DNA of 64,000 nt from DAHUYF01 sp035553515 (GTDB lineage: Bacteria > Pseudomonadota > Alphaproteobacteria > ATCC43930 > CGMCC-115725), in the NCBI GenBank assembly GCA_035553515.1, contig DATNDG010000062.1, positions 1 to 64,000 of the forward strand, read 5' to 3'. Below, one piece after another: positions 35,309 to 44,039 of the stretch. Below the pieces are notes generated by a model. That model had not been told where the DNA came from and did no database searches. It worked only from the letters and a program-made list of their open reading frames with translations. Position 1 is the first letter of the stretch, and each line of letters starts with the position of its first letter. The position numbers and the translations under genes were made by a program.

Positions 35309-36262
35309 TCAGGCGCTGGTCGAGACGATCGAGCCCGTCGAGTTGCTCGATTGAAAGTTCGTCGACGTGGCCGGCGGACTCACCGCGACATTGGCAATCG
35401 GCAGGGTAAACTCGCCGGAACTGCCGACCATGATGCCGAGCGCGGTTCCCGGCGAGACGGCGGCAGCCTGTGCCGAGGCCTGTTGGGCAGTCAGAATGCT
35501 GGCCGCGTTGCTGGAATTGCCGAAATTCATCTCGATGATGTGGAATTCCATCTGAGACTGTTGCTTCAGATTGGCGATCTTTGCCGCTGCGTCGGTCAGC
35601 TCGGTCTGCTGCAGGTCGCTGAGCTGGTTCGAAACGGAGGTCATCTGGGTCTGCAGCGCCTGTTGAATGCTGGCCGAAATTTGCTGGTTCTGCGAGGTCA
35701 TGGCGGTGACCTGCTGGATCTGCGCCTGCGCAGCCTGAACATCAGCGAGCGCCTGCGCTTGTCCGGCGGGGGTGCTCAGATTGTAGGTGCTGCTCGACTG
35801 GATGTTGAGGCCGGTATATTTCAGCGGCGCGACCCCGTCTGGCTGCAAGCCCGCCGTAAATGGTACCACCTGGAGGGCGGCGACGGCGTCATTGGACGAC
35901 TGAACCGCAGCGTCGAAGGCGCTGGCATTACCGGATTGCGCCGCGACCGCTGCATTGCTCAACTGGAGCGACAAGCTGCCGAGTACGGTGCGGTTTTGGC
36001 CGATTTGGGTCTCGGCGGCGCTGTAGGTCGAATATTGCTGGCTGAGATTGGCCGATTGCTGCTGGAGGATGCCGACGGTCGGGTCCTCGGACTGCGCCTT
36101 CAGCTGGGCGATCTTCTTGTTGAGCTGCGCGGTGATCTGGTTGCCGACGAGCGCCAGGCGGCTATTGGTCTGCAAGGAGGCGTTCGCGGCATTGACGGCG
36201 GCGAGCTTGCTCATCAGCGCCGTGGTCGCCGCCAGGACCGATTTGATCGCGCTCGTCGTCAC
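35309..36262 (-). CDS. hypothetical protein, axial-protein-like composition
   Basis: A 317-residue protein I do not recognise. It has no cysteine or tryptophan and is rich in Ala, Ser, Gln, Asn and Thr, like rod, hook and filament proteins. Long coiled-coil stretches (about 10-110 and 170-250) are predicted by eye, with a Ser/Thr-rich tail ending in SNSTGSIVSTSA. No Sec signal peptide is visible, so export through the flagellar apparatus is possible. It lies convergent to maf and divergent from legB, with a TTTACC direct repeat 76-92 bases upstream. It could be a filament-associated or secreted protein; the function is unknown. Confidence 0.7.
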   Translation of the reverse strand: MTTSAIKSVLAATTALMSKLAAVNAANASLQTNSRLALVGNQITAQLNKKIAQLKAQSEDPTVGILQQQSANLSQQYSTYSAAETQIGQNRTVLGSLSLQLSNAAVAAQSGNASAFDAAVQSSNDAVAALQVVPFTAGLQPDGVAPLKYTGLNIQSSSTYNLSTPAGQAQALADVQAAQAQIQQVTAMTSQNQQISASIQQALQTQMTSVSNQLSDLQQTELTDAAAKIANLKQQSQMEFHIIEMNFGNSSNAASILTAQQASAQAAAVSPGTALGIMVGSSGEFTLPIANVAVSPPATSTNFQSSNSTGSIVSTSA

Positions 36263-36337
36263 CGTCGGTCTCCGAATGGCTGCGGAGCCTTTGTCGCTCC
36301 GCAGCTCGATTTGTACCGCTCCACTCTAATTTACCCC

Positions 36338-36354
36338 GGTAAAGGACCGGTAAA
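36338..36354 (-). promoter_or_regulatory. 11-base direct repeat, possible degenerate CtrA box
   Basis: On the minus strand TTTACC occurs twice with starts 11 bases apart (TTTA-N7-TTTACC), which is CtrA half-site geometry. It lies 76-92 bases upstream of the gene ending at 35309. It matches 6 of 8 consensus bases. Confidence 0.35.
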
Positions 36355-36470
36355 GAACGATACCCTCGGCACCGGCCAACCCTCGGCGTCAGCGGTGCTT
36401 TTCTGCCGCCGTTAAGGGATTATTTGCCAAACCCCTGCTAGTTCTTGAGCAGCACTGGCAGGCGGCGTTC

Positions 36471-37490
36471 ATGAGTTTGCTGAGCGAGGGTCCGGTCCTG
36501 GTTACCGGCGCCGACGGCTTCATCGGCTCCCACGTGGTGGAGGAGTTGCTCGCGCGCGGCGCCGCGGTGCGCGCCTTCGTTATGTATAATTCGTTCAACT
36601 CCTGGGGCTGGCTCGACCGGCTGCCGGAATCGGCTCGGGACGGTATCGAGGTGATCGCCGGCGACATCCGAGACGGCGATTGTGTGCGTCGGGCGATGAG
36701 CGGTTGCTGCAGCGTCCTGCACCTGGCGGCGCTGATCGCGATCCCGTTTTCCTATGACGCGCCTCAGGCCTATGTCGACACCAATGTGAACGGCACGCTC
36801 AATCTGCTGCTCGCGGCACGCGATGCGGGCGTCGGCCGGTTCGTACATACGTCGACCAGTGAGGTCTATGGCACGGCACAGACGGTACCGATCAGCGAGA
36901 GCCACCCGCTGCACGCGCAATCACCTTATGCAGCCTCGAAGATCGGTGCTGATCAGATGGCGCTGGCGTTCCACGGCTCTTTTGCCGTGCCGGTAACCGT
37001 CATACGGCCTTTCAACACCTACGGGCCCCGCCAGTCGGCCCGCGCCGTCATTCCGACCATTGTCACGCAGCTGCTCGCCGGGACCCGGCGGGTCCGGCTC
37101 GGCGCGCTGCATCCGACGCGCGATTTGTCCTTCGTGCGCGATACGGCCCAGGGTTTGATTGCCGGTCTCGATGCGCCGGCCGAGAGCGTGCTCGGCGAGG
37201 TGGTCAATCTCGGCAGCGGGTTCGAGGTCGCGATCGGCGACCTCGCGCACGAGATCGCGGCACTGATCGGAACGCCTCTGGTGCTCGAGCAGGATCGCGA
37301 AAGGCTTCGGCCCGAAAAGAGCGAGGTCGAGCGGTTGTGGTCCGACAACCGCAAGGCCGCTCGGCTGCTTGGCTGGCAGCCGCGCTATGCCGGTATCGAA
37401 GGCCTCCGTCGGGGTCTCTCCGAGACCATCGACTGGTTCAGGGATCCCGCCAATCTCGGCGTCTACAAGCCGACAGCCTATAACCGCTGA
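36471..37490 (+). CDS. legB: LegB-type NDP-GlcNAc 4,6-dehydratase
   Basis: A 339-residue extended SDR with NAD motif TGADGFIG (12-19), STSEVYGTA and the catalytic Y153-x-x-x-K157, followed by RPFNTYGPRQSARAVIPTI. The N-terminal Asn/Trp segment MYNSFNSWGWLD is typical of LegB, which converts GDP- or UDP-GlcNAc to the 4-keto-6-deoxy sugar in legionaminic acid synthesis. It starts a five-gene plus-strand operon; legC overlaps its stop by one base. Confidence 0.88.
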   Translation: MSLLSEGPVLVTGADGFIGSHVVEELLARGAAVRAFVMYNSFNSWGWLDRLPESARDGIEVIAGDIRDGDCVRRAMSGCCSVLHLAALIAIPFSYDAPQAYVDTNVNGTLNLLLAARDAGVGRFVHTSTSEVYGTAQTVPISESHPLHAQSPYAASKIGADQMALAFHGSFAVPVTVIRPFNTYGPRQSARAVIPTIVTQLLAGTRRVRLGALHPTRDLSFVRDTAQGLIAGLDAPAESVLGEVVNLGSGFEVAIGDLAHEIAALIGTPLVLEQDRERLRPEKSEVERLWSDNRKAARLLGWQPRYAGIEGLRRGLSETIDWFRDPANLGVYKPTAYNR

Positions 37491-38689
37491 TGGCCCAGGC
37501 AAAACGTCAGTTCCAGTTCGATCTCGACGTCACGGTGGCGGCGCTGCGCAGCGTGCTTCCGGAAACATGCGAACGTGTGCCGCTGCATCAGCCGGTTTTC
37601 GCCGGGAAAGAGTGGGATTACGTCAAGGAGTGCCTTGACAGCACGGTGGTGTCGTCGATCGGCAGCTTTGTCGGCCGGTTCGAACGGCAGATGGCGGAAC
37701 TCGCCGGGACGCGCCATGCGGTTGCGATCGTCAATGGCACCGCGGCGTTGCATGTGGCATTGCTGCTGGCTGGCGTGCGCCCGGGGGACGAGGTGTTGGC
37801 TCCGACCCTCACCTTTGTCGCTACGGCGAATGCGATCAGCTATTGCGGAGCGGTGCCGCATTTCATCGACAGCAGCCTCGTTACCCTCGGTATCGATCCC
37901 GATCGGCTTCGCGATTATCTCCGCGACATTGCCGAGCGCCGCGGCGACGAGGTGATCAATCGCCGGACGGGACGGGTCATCCGCGCGCTGGTGCCGATGC
38001 ATACCTTCGGGCATCCGGTCGACATGGAGCCCGTACTCGACGTTGCAGCGGAGTGGGGGCTCTTCGTCATCGAGGACGCAACCGAATCGCTGGGCAGCCG
38101 GTATAAGGGGAAGCCGACGGGGGGCTGGTCCCGGCTTGCCGCATTCAGCTTCAACGGCAACAAGATCGTCACCACCGGTGGTGGCGGCGCGATCACGACC
38201 GACGACGAGGCGCTTGCCGAGAAGGCGAAACATCTCACCACCACGGCAAAGCTGCCGCACCCCTGGGCCTTTGTCCACGATGCGGTAGGGTTCAACTACC
38301 GCATGCCCAACCTCAATGCTGCCCTGGGCTGTGCGCAGCTGGAGCAGATTCACGGCTTCCTGGCAAGCAAGCGAAAGCTCGCAGAGCGCTACCGTCGCGC
38401 GCTGGCGGGCGTCCCGGGCGCTAGCTTCGTCGCCGAGCCGCCCTTCGCGCGCAGCAATTACTGGCTCAACGCGCTGCTGCTCGACGAGCAGCATGCCGAC
38501 GCGCGCGAGCAGCTGCTCGAGCGCTGCAATGCTGCCGGCCTTTGCTGCCGGCCCGCCTGGACCTTGATGCACCACCTGCCGATCTATCGCAATTGTCCGC
38601 GCATGGAGCTGCCGGTCGCAGAAAGCGTCGCGCGTCGGCTCATCAATCTGCCGAGCGGCGCGGGGCTCGCCGAAGCCGGCGGAGGCTGA
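37490..38689 (+). CDS. legC: LegC-type 4-keto-sugar aminotransferase
   Basis: A 399-residue DegT/DnrJ/EryC1 PLP enzyme. FAGKEWDYVKECLDSTVVSSIGSFVGRFE and the IEDATESLGSRYKG region are typical of LegC, and the PLP lysine is K225 in SFNGNKIVTTGGGG. It aminates the 4-keto-6-deoxy intermediate to a 4-amino sugar. The stop and start codons overlap (TGATG) with legB, and legG follows after three bases. Confidence 0.9.
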   Translation: MAQAKRQFQFDLDVTVAALRSVLPETCERVPLHQPVFAGKEWDYVKECLDSTVVSSIGSFVGRFERQMAELAGTRHAVAIVNGTAALHVALLLAGVRPGDEVLAPTLTFVATANAISYCGAVPHFIDSSLVTLGIDPDRLRDYLRDIAERRGDEVINRRTGRVIRALVPMHTFGHPVDMEPVLDVAAEWGLFVIEDATESLGSRYKGKPTGGWSRLAAFSFNGNKIVTTGGGGAITTDDEALAEKAKHLTTTAKLPHPWAFVHDAVGFNYRMPNLNAALGCAQLEQIHGFLASKRKLAERYRRALAGVPGASFVAEPPFARSNYWLNALLLDEQHADAREQLLERCNAAGLCCRPAWTLMHHLPIYRNCPRMELPVAESVARRLINLPSGAGLAEAGGG

Positions 38690-38692
38690 GGC

Positions 38693-39859
38693 ATGGCGCG
38701 CCGCAAGATCTGCGTCGTGACGGGCGGCCGCGCCGATTATGGACTTCTCTATTGGCCGATGCGTGAGATAGCCGCCTCGGCAAAATTCGAGCTGCAGATG
38801 ATCGCTACCGGGATGCACCTAGCTCCGGAATTCGGCGCCACGCTGGCGGCGATAGAGCGCGACGGGTTCCACATCGGTGCGCGAGTCGAGATGCTGCTGG
38901 CCAGCGACACGCCGGTGGGCATCGCCAAATCGATCGGCCTCGGCGTTATCGGTTTTGCCGACGCGCTCGACCGCTTGCGGCCGGACCTGCTGTTGCTGCT
39001 CGGCGACCGTTTCGAGATCCTTGCCGCAGCACAGGCGGCGCTCGTCGCGCGAGTGCCGGTGGCGCATCTCTGCGGCGGCGATGTCACGGAGGGAGCCTTC
39101 GACGAAGCGATCCGCCATTCTATCAGCAAGATGGCACATCTTCATTTTGCCACCAATGCCGACGCTGCTCGCCGACTGCGCCAGCTTGGCGAGGATCCCG
39201 AGCGAATTTTCACTGTCGGCAGCACCGGGATCGACGCGATCCTGCGGACGCCGCCAATGTCGCGCGACGATTTGGAGCGGGCGACCGGCCTCGACCTCGG
39301 CAGGCGCCTGCTGTTGGTGACGTTCCACCCGGCCACGCTCGGCCGTCGCGCGGCGCAAGATGAATTGGAGGAGCTGCTCGCCGCGCTCGAGGCGCTAGGC
39401 GACAGCCTCTCGATCGCCTTCACGCGTCCCAATTCCGACCCCGAGGGTCGGCTGCTGGCGCATCGCCTGGAGGGCTTCTCTGCCGTCCATGCCAATGCTC
39501 GTCTCTTCGCGGCGCTGGGGTCGCATACTTATCTGAGCCTGCTGCGTTATGCCGATGCGGTGGTCGGCAACTCTTCCAGCGGACTCTACGAGGCGCCCTC
39601 CTTGGGCACCCCGACCGTGGATATCGGCGATCGTCAGCAGGGGCGGCTGAAGGCAACCTCGGTGATTTCGTGTCCGGCGGAACGCGCAGCCATTTCGGCG
39701 GCGATCGCCGAGGCACTGCGGCGGGGCAAGAAGGTGGTAGCCAATCCCTATGGCTCGGGCGATGCATCGCGGCGCATTGTCGAGATCCTCGCTTCGGTTC
39801 CGGATTTCCGTGCTCTGATCCGGAAGCGCTTTTTCGATTTTCAGCAAGGAGAGCGCTGA
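38693..39859 (+). CDS. legG: LegG/NeuC-type hydrolysing NDP-sugar 2-epimerase
   Basis: A 388-residue UDP-GlcNAc 2-epimerase family protein: VVTGGRADYGLLYWPM, DRFEILAAAQAAL, HLCGGDVTEGAFDEAIRHSISKMAHLHF, and VVGNSSSGLYEAPSLGTPTVDIGDRQQGR. The hydrolysing branch releases the free 2,4-diacetamido-trideoxy mannose from the nucleotide. It lies between legC and legI, the normal order in legionaminic pathways. Confidence 0.92.
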   Translation: MARRKICVVTGGRADYGLLYWPMREIAASAKFELQMIATGMHLAPEFGATLAAIERDGFHIGARVEMLLASDTPVGIAKSIGLGVIGFADALDRLRPDLLLLLGDRFEILAAAQAALVARVPVAHLCGGDVTEGAFDEAIRHSISKMAHLHFATNADAARRLRQLGEDPERIFTVGSTGIDAILRTPPMSRDDLERATGLDLGRRLLLVTFHPATLGRRAAQDELEELLAALEALGDSLSIAFTRPNSDPEGRLLAHRLEGFSAVHANARLFAALGSHTYLSLLRYADAVVGNSSSGLYEAPSLGTPTVDIGDRQQGRLKATSVISCPAERAAISAAIAEALRRGKKVVANPYGSGDASRRIVEILASVPDFRALIRKRFFDFQQGER

Positions 39860-40942
39860 ATGCGCCGAGGCGTGCTGATCATTGCGGAGGCCGGCGTCAA
39901 CCACAATGGATCGCCGGGGCGAGCGCGCGAACTGGTGGACGCGGCTGTCGCCGCCGGCGCCGACGTGGTCAAATTTCAGACGTTTCATGCCGACCTGATC
40001 GCGACGCGCAATGTCGGGAAGGCGGACTATCAGCAGCGTACCGGCGCTGCCGATGAAACCCAGCACGCGATGCTGCGCCGCCTGGAGCTCGACGAGGCCG
40101 CGCATGCCGATCTCATCGCCTATTGCGGCTCGCACGGCATCGAGTTCCTCTCGACGCCGTTTGATCTGCCGAGCATCGATCTGCTCGCCGGGCGACACCG
40201 GTTGAGGCGGCTCAAGATATCGTCAGGCGACCTTACGAATGGACCCTTGTTGCTTCACGCCGCACGCACCGGTGCATCGATCGTCCTTTCCACAGGCATG
40301 AGCACGCTGGGCGAGATTGAGGCTGCGCTTGGCATCCTGGCCTTCGGTATGTCTGCGGCTCCAGGCGCAGCGCCCGGGGAAACCGCCTTCGCCGCTGCCT
40401 ATCAGAGCGAAGTGGGGCAGGTAGCGTTGCGCGCCCGCCTTAGCTTGCTGCATTGCACGAGCCAATATCCGGCGCCGCCTGCCTCGGTCAATCTGCGCGC
40501 TATGGAGACAATGGGCGAAGCTTTCGGACTGCCGGTCGGCTATTCCGACCATACGCTCGGCATTGCCGTCGCCATCGCCGCTGCCGCCCGCGGTGCCGTT
40601 GTCATCGAGAAGCACTTCACGCTCGATCGCGGACTTCCTGGTCCCGACCACGCTGCCTCGCTGGAACCGGATGAACTCCGGCAGATGGTCGCGGCAATTC
40701 GCGAGGTCGAGGCAGCGCTGGGCAGCCCACTCAAGACACCGGCTGAATGCGAGCAGGCAACGCGGGCGGTTGCGCGGAAGAACTTGGTCGCTGCTTGCGC
40801 CATCCGCGCCGGCGATATTTTCGGCGCGGCCAACCTTGACTGCAAGCGTGCCCCGGGGGGCATGAGCGCGATGCATTATTGGGACATGCTGGGCCGGGTG
40901 GCGCAGCGCGACTATGCGGCGGACGAGCCGATCGAGCCGTGA
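39860..40942 (+). CDS. legI: LegI/NeuB-type nonulosonate synthase
   Basis: A 360-residue NeuB-family synthase with the (beta/alpha)8 barrel signatures IIAEAGVNHNGSPGRAREL, VKFQTFHADLIATRN, LKISSGDLTNGPLL, LHCTSQYPAP and GYSDHTLGIAVAIAAAARGA, and a C-terminal SAF/antifreeze-like domain (VARKNLVAACAIRAGD). It condenses the 6-deoxy-mannosamine derivative with phosphoenolpyruvate to give legionaminic acid. AAGGAG lies before the ATG. An eight-residue or so longer loop after AFGMSAAPGA is unusual but not disruptive. Confidence 0.93.
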   Translation: MRRGVLIIAEAGVNHNGSPGRARELVDAAVAAGADVVKFQTFHADLIATRNVGKADYQQRTGAADETQHAMLRRLELDEAAHADLIAYCGSHGIEFLSTPFDLPSIDLLAGRHRLRRLKISSGDLTNGPLLLHAARTGASIVLSTGMSTLGEIEAALGILAFGMSAAPGAAPGETAFAAAYQSEVGQVALRARLSLLHCTSQYPAPPASVNLRAMETMGEAFGLPVGYSDHTLGIAVAIAAAARGAVVIEKHFTLDRGLPGPDHAASLEPDELRQMVAAIREVEAALGSPLKTPAECEQATRAVARKNLVAACAIRAGDIFGAANLDCKRAPGGMSAMHYWDMLGRVAQRDYAADEPIEP

Positions 40943-41577
40943 CGCCTCCGATCATCATCATTGGCGGCGGCGGCCACGGGCGGGTGATACTCGATGCGTT
41001 GCTCTGCGTCAGCGCTCCCGTCATCGGCATCGTCGATCCGGATCCAGGCGTCGCCGGGAACTTGCCGCGCGGTGTTCCCTGGCTCGGCGGCGAGGAGGTG
41101 CTGCTGCGCTACCCTCCGGAGACCCATCGCTTGGCTAATGGCATCGGCGGAATCGGCGAACCGCGGCGGCATGCAGCGTTTGAGCGTTTCGTTGCCGCCG
41201 GATATGGTTTTGTCGGGGTCCGCCATCCCTCGGCGACGGTCGCGTGCGACGTTGCGCTGGCCGATGGCTGCCAGATCATGGCCGGCGCGGTTGTCCAGAC
41301 GGGAGCTAAGATTGGCGCCAACGCGATCGTCAATACCCGCGCCTCGGTCGATCATGACTGTATCGTCGGCGAGCATTGTCATGTGGCGCCGGGAGCGGTC
41401 CTGTGCGGCGATGTCACCGTCGGTGCCGGCACGCATGTCGGTGCCGGTGCGGTGGTCATTCAGGGGGTACGGGTCGGCAGGTTCTCGATAATCGGCGCCG
41501 GGGCGGTCATCCTGAGCGATGTTCCCGATCACATGGTCGTCGTCTCTGAACGCAAGCGACGCGAGCGGCCAAGTTGA
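40939..41577 (+). CDS. NeuD/LegH-type sugar O/N-acyltransferase
   Basis: A 212-residue NeuD family protein starting at a GTG that overlaps the legI stop (GTGA). An N-terminal PglD-like nucleotide fold (IIIIGGGGHGRVILDAL) precedes a left-handed beta-helix of hexapeptide repeats (from about 115: IGANAIVNTRASVDHDCIVG). The conserved histidine after ASVDHD fits the acetyltransferase active site. In the legionaminic pathway such an enzyme (LegH) N-acetylates the 4-amino group, though NeuD types can also O-acetylate sialic acids. Last gene of this operon. Confidence 0.85.
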   Translation: MTPPIIIIGGGGHGRVILDALLCVSAPVIGIVDPDPGVAGNLPRGVPWLGGEEVLLRYPPETHRLANGIGGIGEPRRHAAFERFVAAGYGFVGVRHPSATVACDVALADGCQIMAGAVVQTGAKIGANAIVNTRASVDHDCIVGEHCHVAPGAVLCGDVTVGAGTHVGAGAVVIQGVRVGRFSIIGAGAVILSDVPDHMVVVSERKRRERPS

Positions 41578-41581
41578 GACG

Positions 41582-42415
41582 TCACCAGGCGCTGAGGCCG
41601 CCGTCGACGATAATGTTCTGTCCGGTCATGTAGCGTGAGGCGTCGGAGGCGAGAAAGATCGCCGCGCCCACCATGTCGTCCGCCTCGGCCATGCGGCCCA
41701 AGGGAACGCGAGCCGAATAGCGTCGGCTGAATTCGCTGTTCTGGCCGCTCGAGACGCCGCCGGGGGTCAGCGTATTCACCCTAACCCCACGCTCTGCCCA
41801 GGCGGTGGCGAGGTGCCGCGTGAGTCCAATCACGCCCGCTTTCGATGCGGAATAGACCGCCGGCGTATTGATCGGGCGGCCGTTATATTCAGAACCTGCA
41901 TAGATGCGTTGGTCGGGCGCCATAAGGCCATAAATCGAGGCGGTCTGGATGATGCTGCCGCCGCCGTTCTCCGCCATTCGGCCGCCGAGGGTCTGGGCGA
42001 CCAGGAACATGCCGTCGAGATTGACGGCCATAATGTCGCGCCAGGTCTTAAGATCGTATCGCTCGATCGGAGCGAAGAAAGCGTCGAGATCGCGGCCTTT
42101 GGTGGCCGCATTGTTCATCAGGATGCGCACGCTACCCAACCTCGACTCGACCGTCTCGCTCATGCGGCGAACGGCGTCCGGATCGGCGACATCGCACGCA
42201 ACCCCGAGAGCCTTCACCCCATGCCGGCGGGAGATCTCGGCGGCCAGCGCGGCGGCCGGTTCCGCTTCGAGATCGACGAGGGCTAGATCGGCGCCGAACT
42301 CGGCAAGCCCCGCGGCAAAGCGCCGGCCGAGGATGCCGCAGGCCCCGGTGACGAGAGCGGTCCTGCCGGTCAGGTCGAAGAGTTTGCGATAGGAAGCTTC
42401 TGTCATTCCGGTCAT
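41582..42415 (-). CDS. PtmA-like SDR oxidoreductase
   Basis: A 277-residue classical short-chain dehydrogenase: nucleotide motif TGACGILG (23-30), MNNAA, SIIQTASIYG and YSASKAG catalytic Tyr/Lys, ending MTGQNIIVDGGLSAW. PtmA of Campylobacter, located in the same gene set, is an SDR in the route that supplies the GlcN precursor for GDP-linked legionaminic acid synthesis. Position at the end of the four-gene minus-strand operon, overlapping legF by 4 bases, supports that role, but SDR substrate cannot be read from sequence. Confidence 0.75.
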   Translation of the reverse strand: MTGMTEASYRKLFDLTGRTALVTGACGILGRRFAAGLAEFGADLALVDLEAEPAAALAAEISRRHGVKALGVACDVADPDAVRRMSETVESRLGSVRILMNNAATKGRDLDAFFAPIERYDLKTWRDIMAVNLDGMFLVAQTLGGRMAENGGGSIIQTASIYGLMAPDQRIYAGSEYNGRPINTPAVYSASKAGVIGLTRHLATAWAERGVRVNTLTPGGVSSGQNSEFSRRYSARVPLGRMAEADDMVGAAIFLASDASRYMTGQNIIVDGGLSAW

Positions 42416-43125
42416 TCGGCGGCGGCCGCGGCGGTACGGCTTTCGAGCAGGAATTCAACCAAGCGGAAATCGAGCTCGCTGTCGATATCGAGGGAACGTT
42501 CCTCGGGCATCACGTGGAGGCGGGTGAGCAATCCGAATACGCCGGCGCCGGCACGGAAGTCGGCAGCCCACCAAGCGTAGATCGAGGCGTTCATATCGAA
42601 ACATTCCGGTGCGTCCTGACGGCGGACGATCGCCGAGGCCGGCGGTTTGCTCAAGCCGACCGTGCCGTCGGCACGCCGCTCCACCAGATTGAAATAGGGC
42701 GACCGGCGCGCCGGAGCGCCGGTGATGACGTTGGCGCCCGGCTGCTGCTCCAGCAGTGATACGACGGCGCGAATATCTTCTGGCAGGCGGAGCGGCGACG
42801 TCGCGTCGAGGTCGACGACGACGTCGAAGGCCGTACCGATCTGACGTTCGACGTTCTCCAGGCAATGGCGCATCGCTGGCAATTTGGCAGCGGTGTCGTT
42901 GGCGAGTGCATCCGGCCGCTGCACCAGGCACGTTGCGCCATGCCGATGCGCAATCGACAGGAGCTGCTCGCTGTCGCTGCTCACGGCAATGGCATCGAAG
43001 AGACCGGAGGCGCGCGCTTGGTCGAGTGAATGCGCGATCAGGGGTTTGCCGGCGATGAGTCGCGTATTCTTGGAGCGCACGCCCTTGGAGCCGGCGCGGG
43101 CACAGATCATGCAGAGCCGCCTCAC
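42412..43125 (-). CDS. legF: LegF/NeuA-type CMP-nonulosonate cytidylyltransferase
   Basis: A protein of about 237 residues with the CTP-binding motif ARAGSKGVRSKN, LDATSPLR and an FDMNASIYAW substrate segment, like CMP-sialate and CMP-legionaminate synthetases (PtmB/LegF). It activates the nonulosonic acid for transfer by Maf or the FlmG-like enzyme. The GTG at 43125 overlapping the previous stop (GTGA) fits the family N-terminus; an ATG at 43137 adds four residues and is an alternative. Confidence 0.9.
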   Translation of the reverse strand: MRRLCMICARAGSKGVRSKNTRLIAGKPLIAHSLDQARASGLFDAIAVSSDSEQLLSIAHRHGATCLVQRPDALANDTAAKLPAMRHCLENVERQIGTAFDVVVDLDATSPLRLPEDIRAVVSLLEQQPGANVITGAPARRSPYFNLVERRADGTVGLSKPPASAIVRRQDAPECFDMNASIYAWWAADFRAGAGVFGLLTRLHVMPEERSLDIDSELDFRLVEFLLESRTAAAAAE

Positions 43126-44039
43126 GGCGCAATCCATTGCTGCTCGGCGGCTGCGCGCTCGGCCGCAGCGATCAGTGCCAGGGTGGTGGCGCCTTCCTCC
43201 GCGGTACAAAGACGATCGCGGTGATTGCCCAGGGCGGAGCGGTGTTGGTCGAGGTAGGTGGCGTCGCGGTCGACCACGAAATGTCGATCTCCTCCATCGA
43301 TCCTCAGGGTGCCGCGGATGAGATCGGCGCGGATCGTCTGCGCCGGCGTGTTGATGACAAGTTCGCGGGCCGCCTGTCGGTCGAGATAGTTGAGTTGCGC
43401 GGTGACCACCGGACAGCGCTCAAAGGAAAGGAGCAGCCCTTGGACGGCGTCGGTATCGATTTGAAGGGTCTCGCATTGCGCGGAGAGAGCGGCCACCCTC
43501 TCGCACGCGCCGAAGAGCCAGAGCAGATAATCGAGCTCGTGGCTGAGATCGCGCAGCACGCCGCCGCCGGCCGCGCGCGAGGCCGATGCCGTGGCGCGAT
43601 AGTCGCGCCCCGGCCGCCAGTCGGGCAGGTACTGGCCGACATAGACATGGGCCGAGAGGGCGCGCTCCGACACAAGAAGCCGCCTCAGCTCGAGCAGTAG
43701 CGGGTGGAAGCGCAGATTGTAGCCGACATAGAGGCCGGCGAAGCGATGGGTCGGGGGCGGTGCCGGCCGATCGAAGAGCGGCTTTTCCACCAGCACGGTA
43801 CCGGTGAAGCCCAGCTCGGCCAGGCTTGTGACGGTCTCGCGATGCCGCGCAGTCTCGTTGGCGATGACGACGTAATGCGGCGTCTCGCACTCGAACGCGT
43901 CGGCGAGGCTCGGGTAGCAGCGTTGCGCGGCGGCGCCGCGCTGGCTCACCGCCGCCACATCCAGGCCGAGCTCGCTGAGAAGGCGTGCATGGCGGGTGCC
44001 GATCGAGCCCATGCCGACGACCAGGGCGCAATCACTCAT
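43122..44039 (-). CDS. Gfo/Idh/MocA family oxidoreductase
   Basis: A 305-residue NAD(P)-dependent sugar dehydrogenase of the Gfo/Idh/MocA type. VVGMGSIGTRHARLL is the Rossmann motif, VLVEKPL the conserved EKP, and GGGVLRDLSHELDYLLWL holds the catalytic Asp/His region. Homologous genes often sit beside PtmE and PtmB in nonulosonic acid loci. It may oxidise a precursor sugar or process the nonulosonate. The role here is not established. It overlaps both neighbours by 4 bases. Confidence 0.8.
   Translation of the reverse strand: MSDCALVVGMGSIGTRHARLLSELGLDVAAVSQRGAAAQRCYPSLADAFECETPHYVVIANETARHRETVTSLAELGFTGTVLVEKPLFDRPAPPPTHRFAGLYVGYNLRFHPLLLELRRLLVSERALSAHVYVGQYLPDWRPGRDYRATASASRAAGGGVLRDLSHELDYLLWLFGACERVAALSAQCETLQIDTDAVQGLLLSFERCPVVTAQLNYLDRQAARELVINTPAQTIRADLIRGTLRIDGGDRHFVVDRDATYLDQHRSALGNHRDRLCTAEEGATTLALIAAAERAAAEQQWIAP

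Noticed and set aside
36395..36412. sigma-54 promoter (CGGCGGCAGAAAAGCA) for the 317-residue gene
   Set aside because: GG-N10-GC spacing is right but neither half resembles the consensus otherwise.
36412..36426. TTAA-N7-TTTG before legB as a CtrA box
   Set aside because: Spacing fits the others but only 6 of 8 consensus bases match, and the conserved second half-site is poor.
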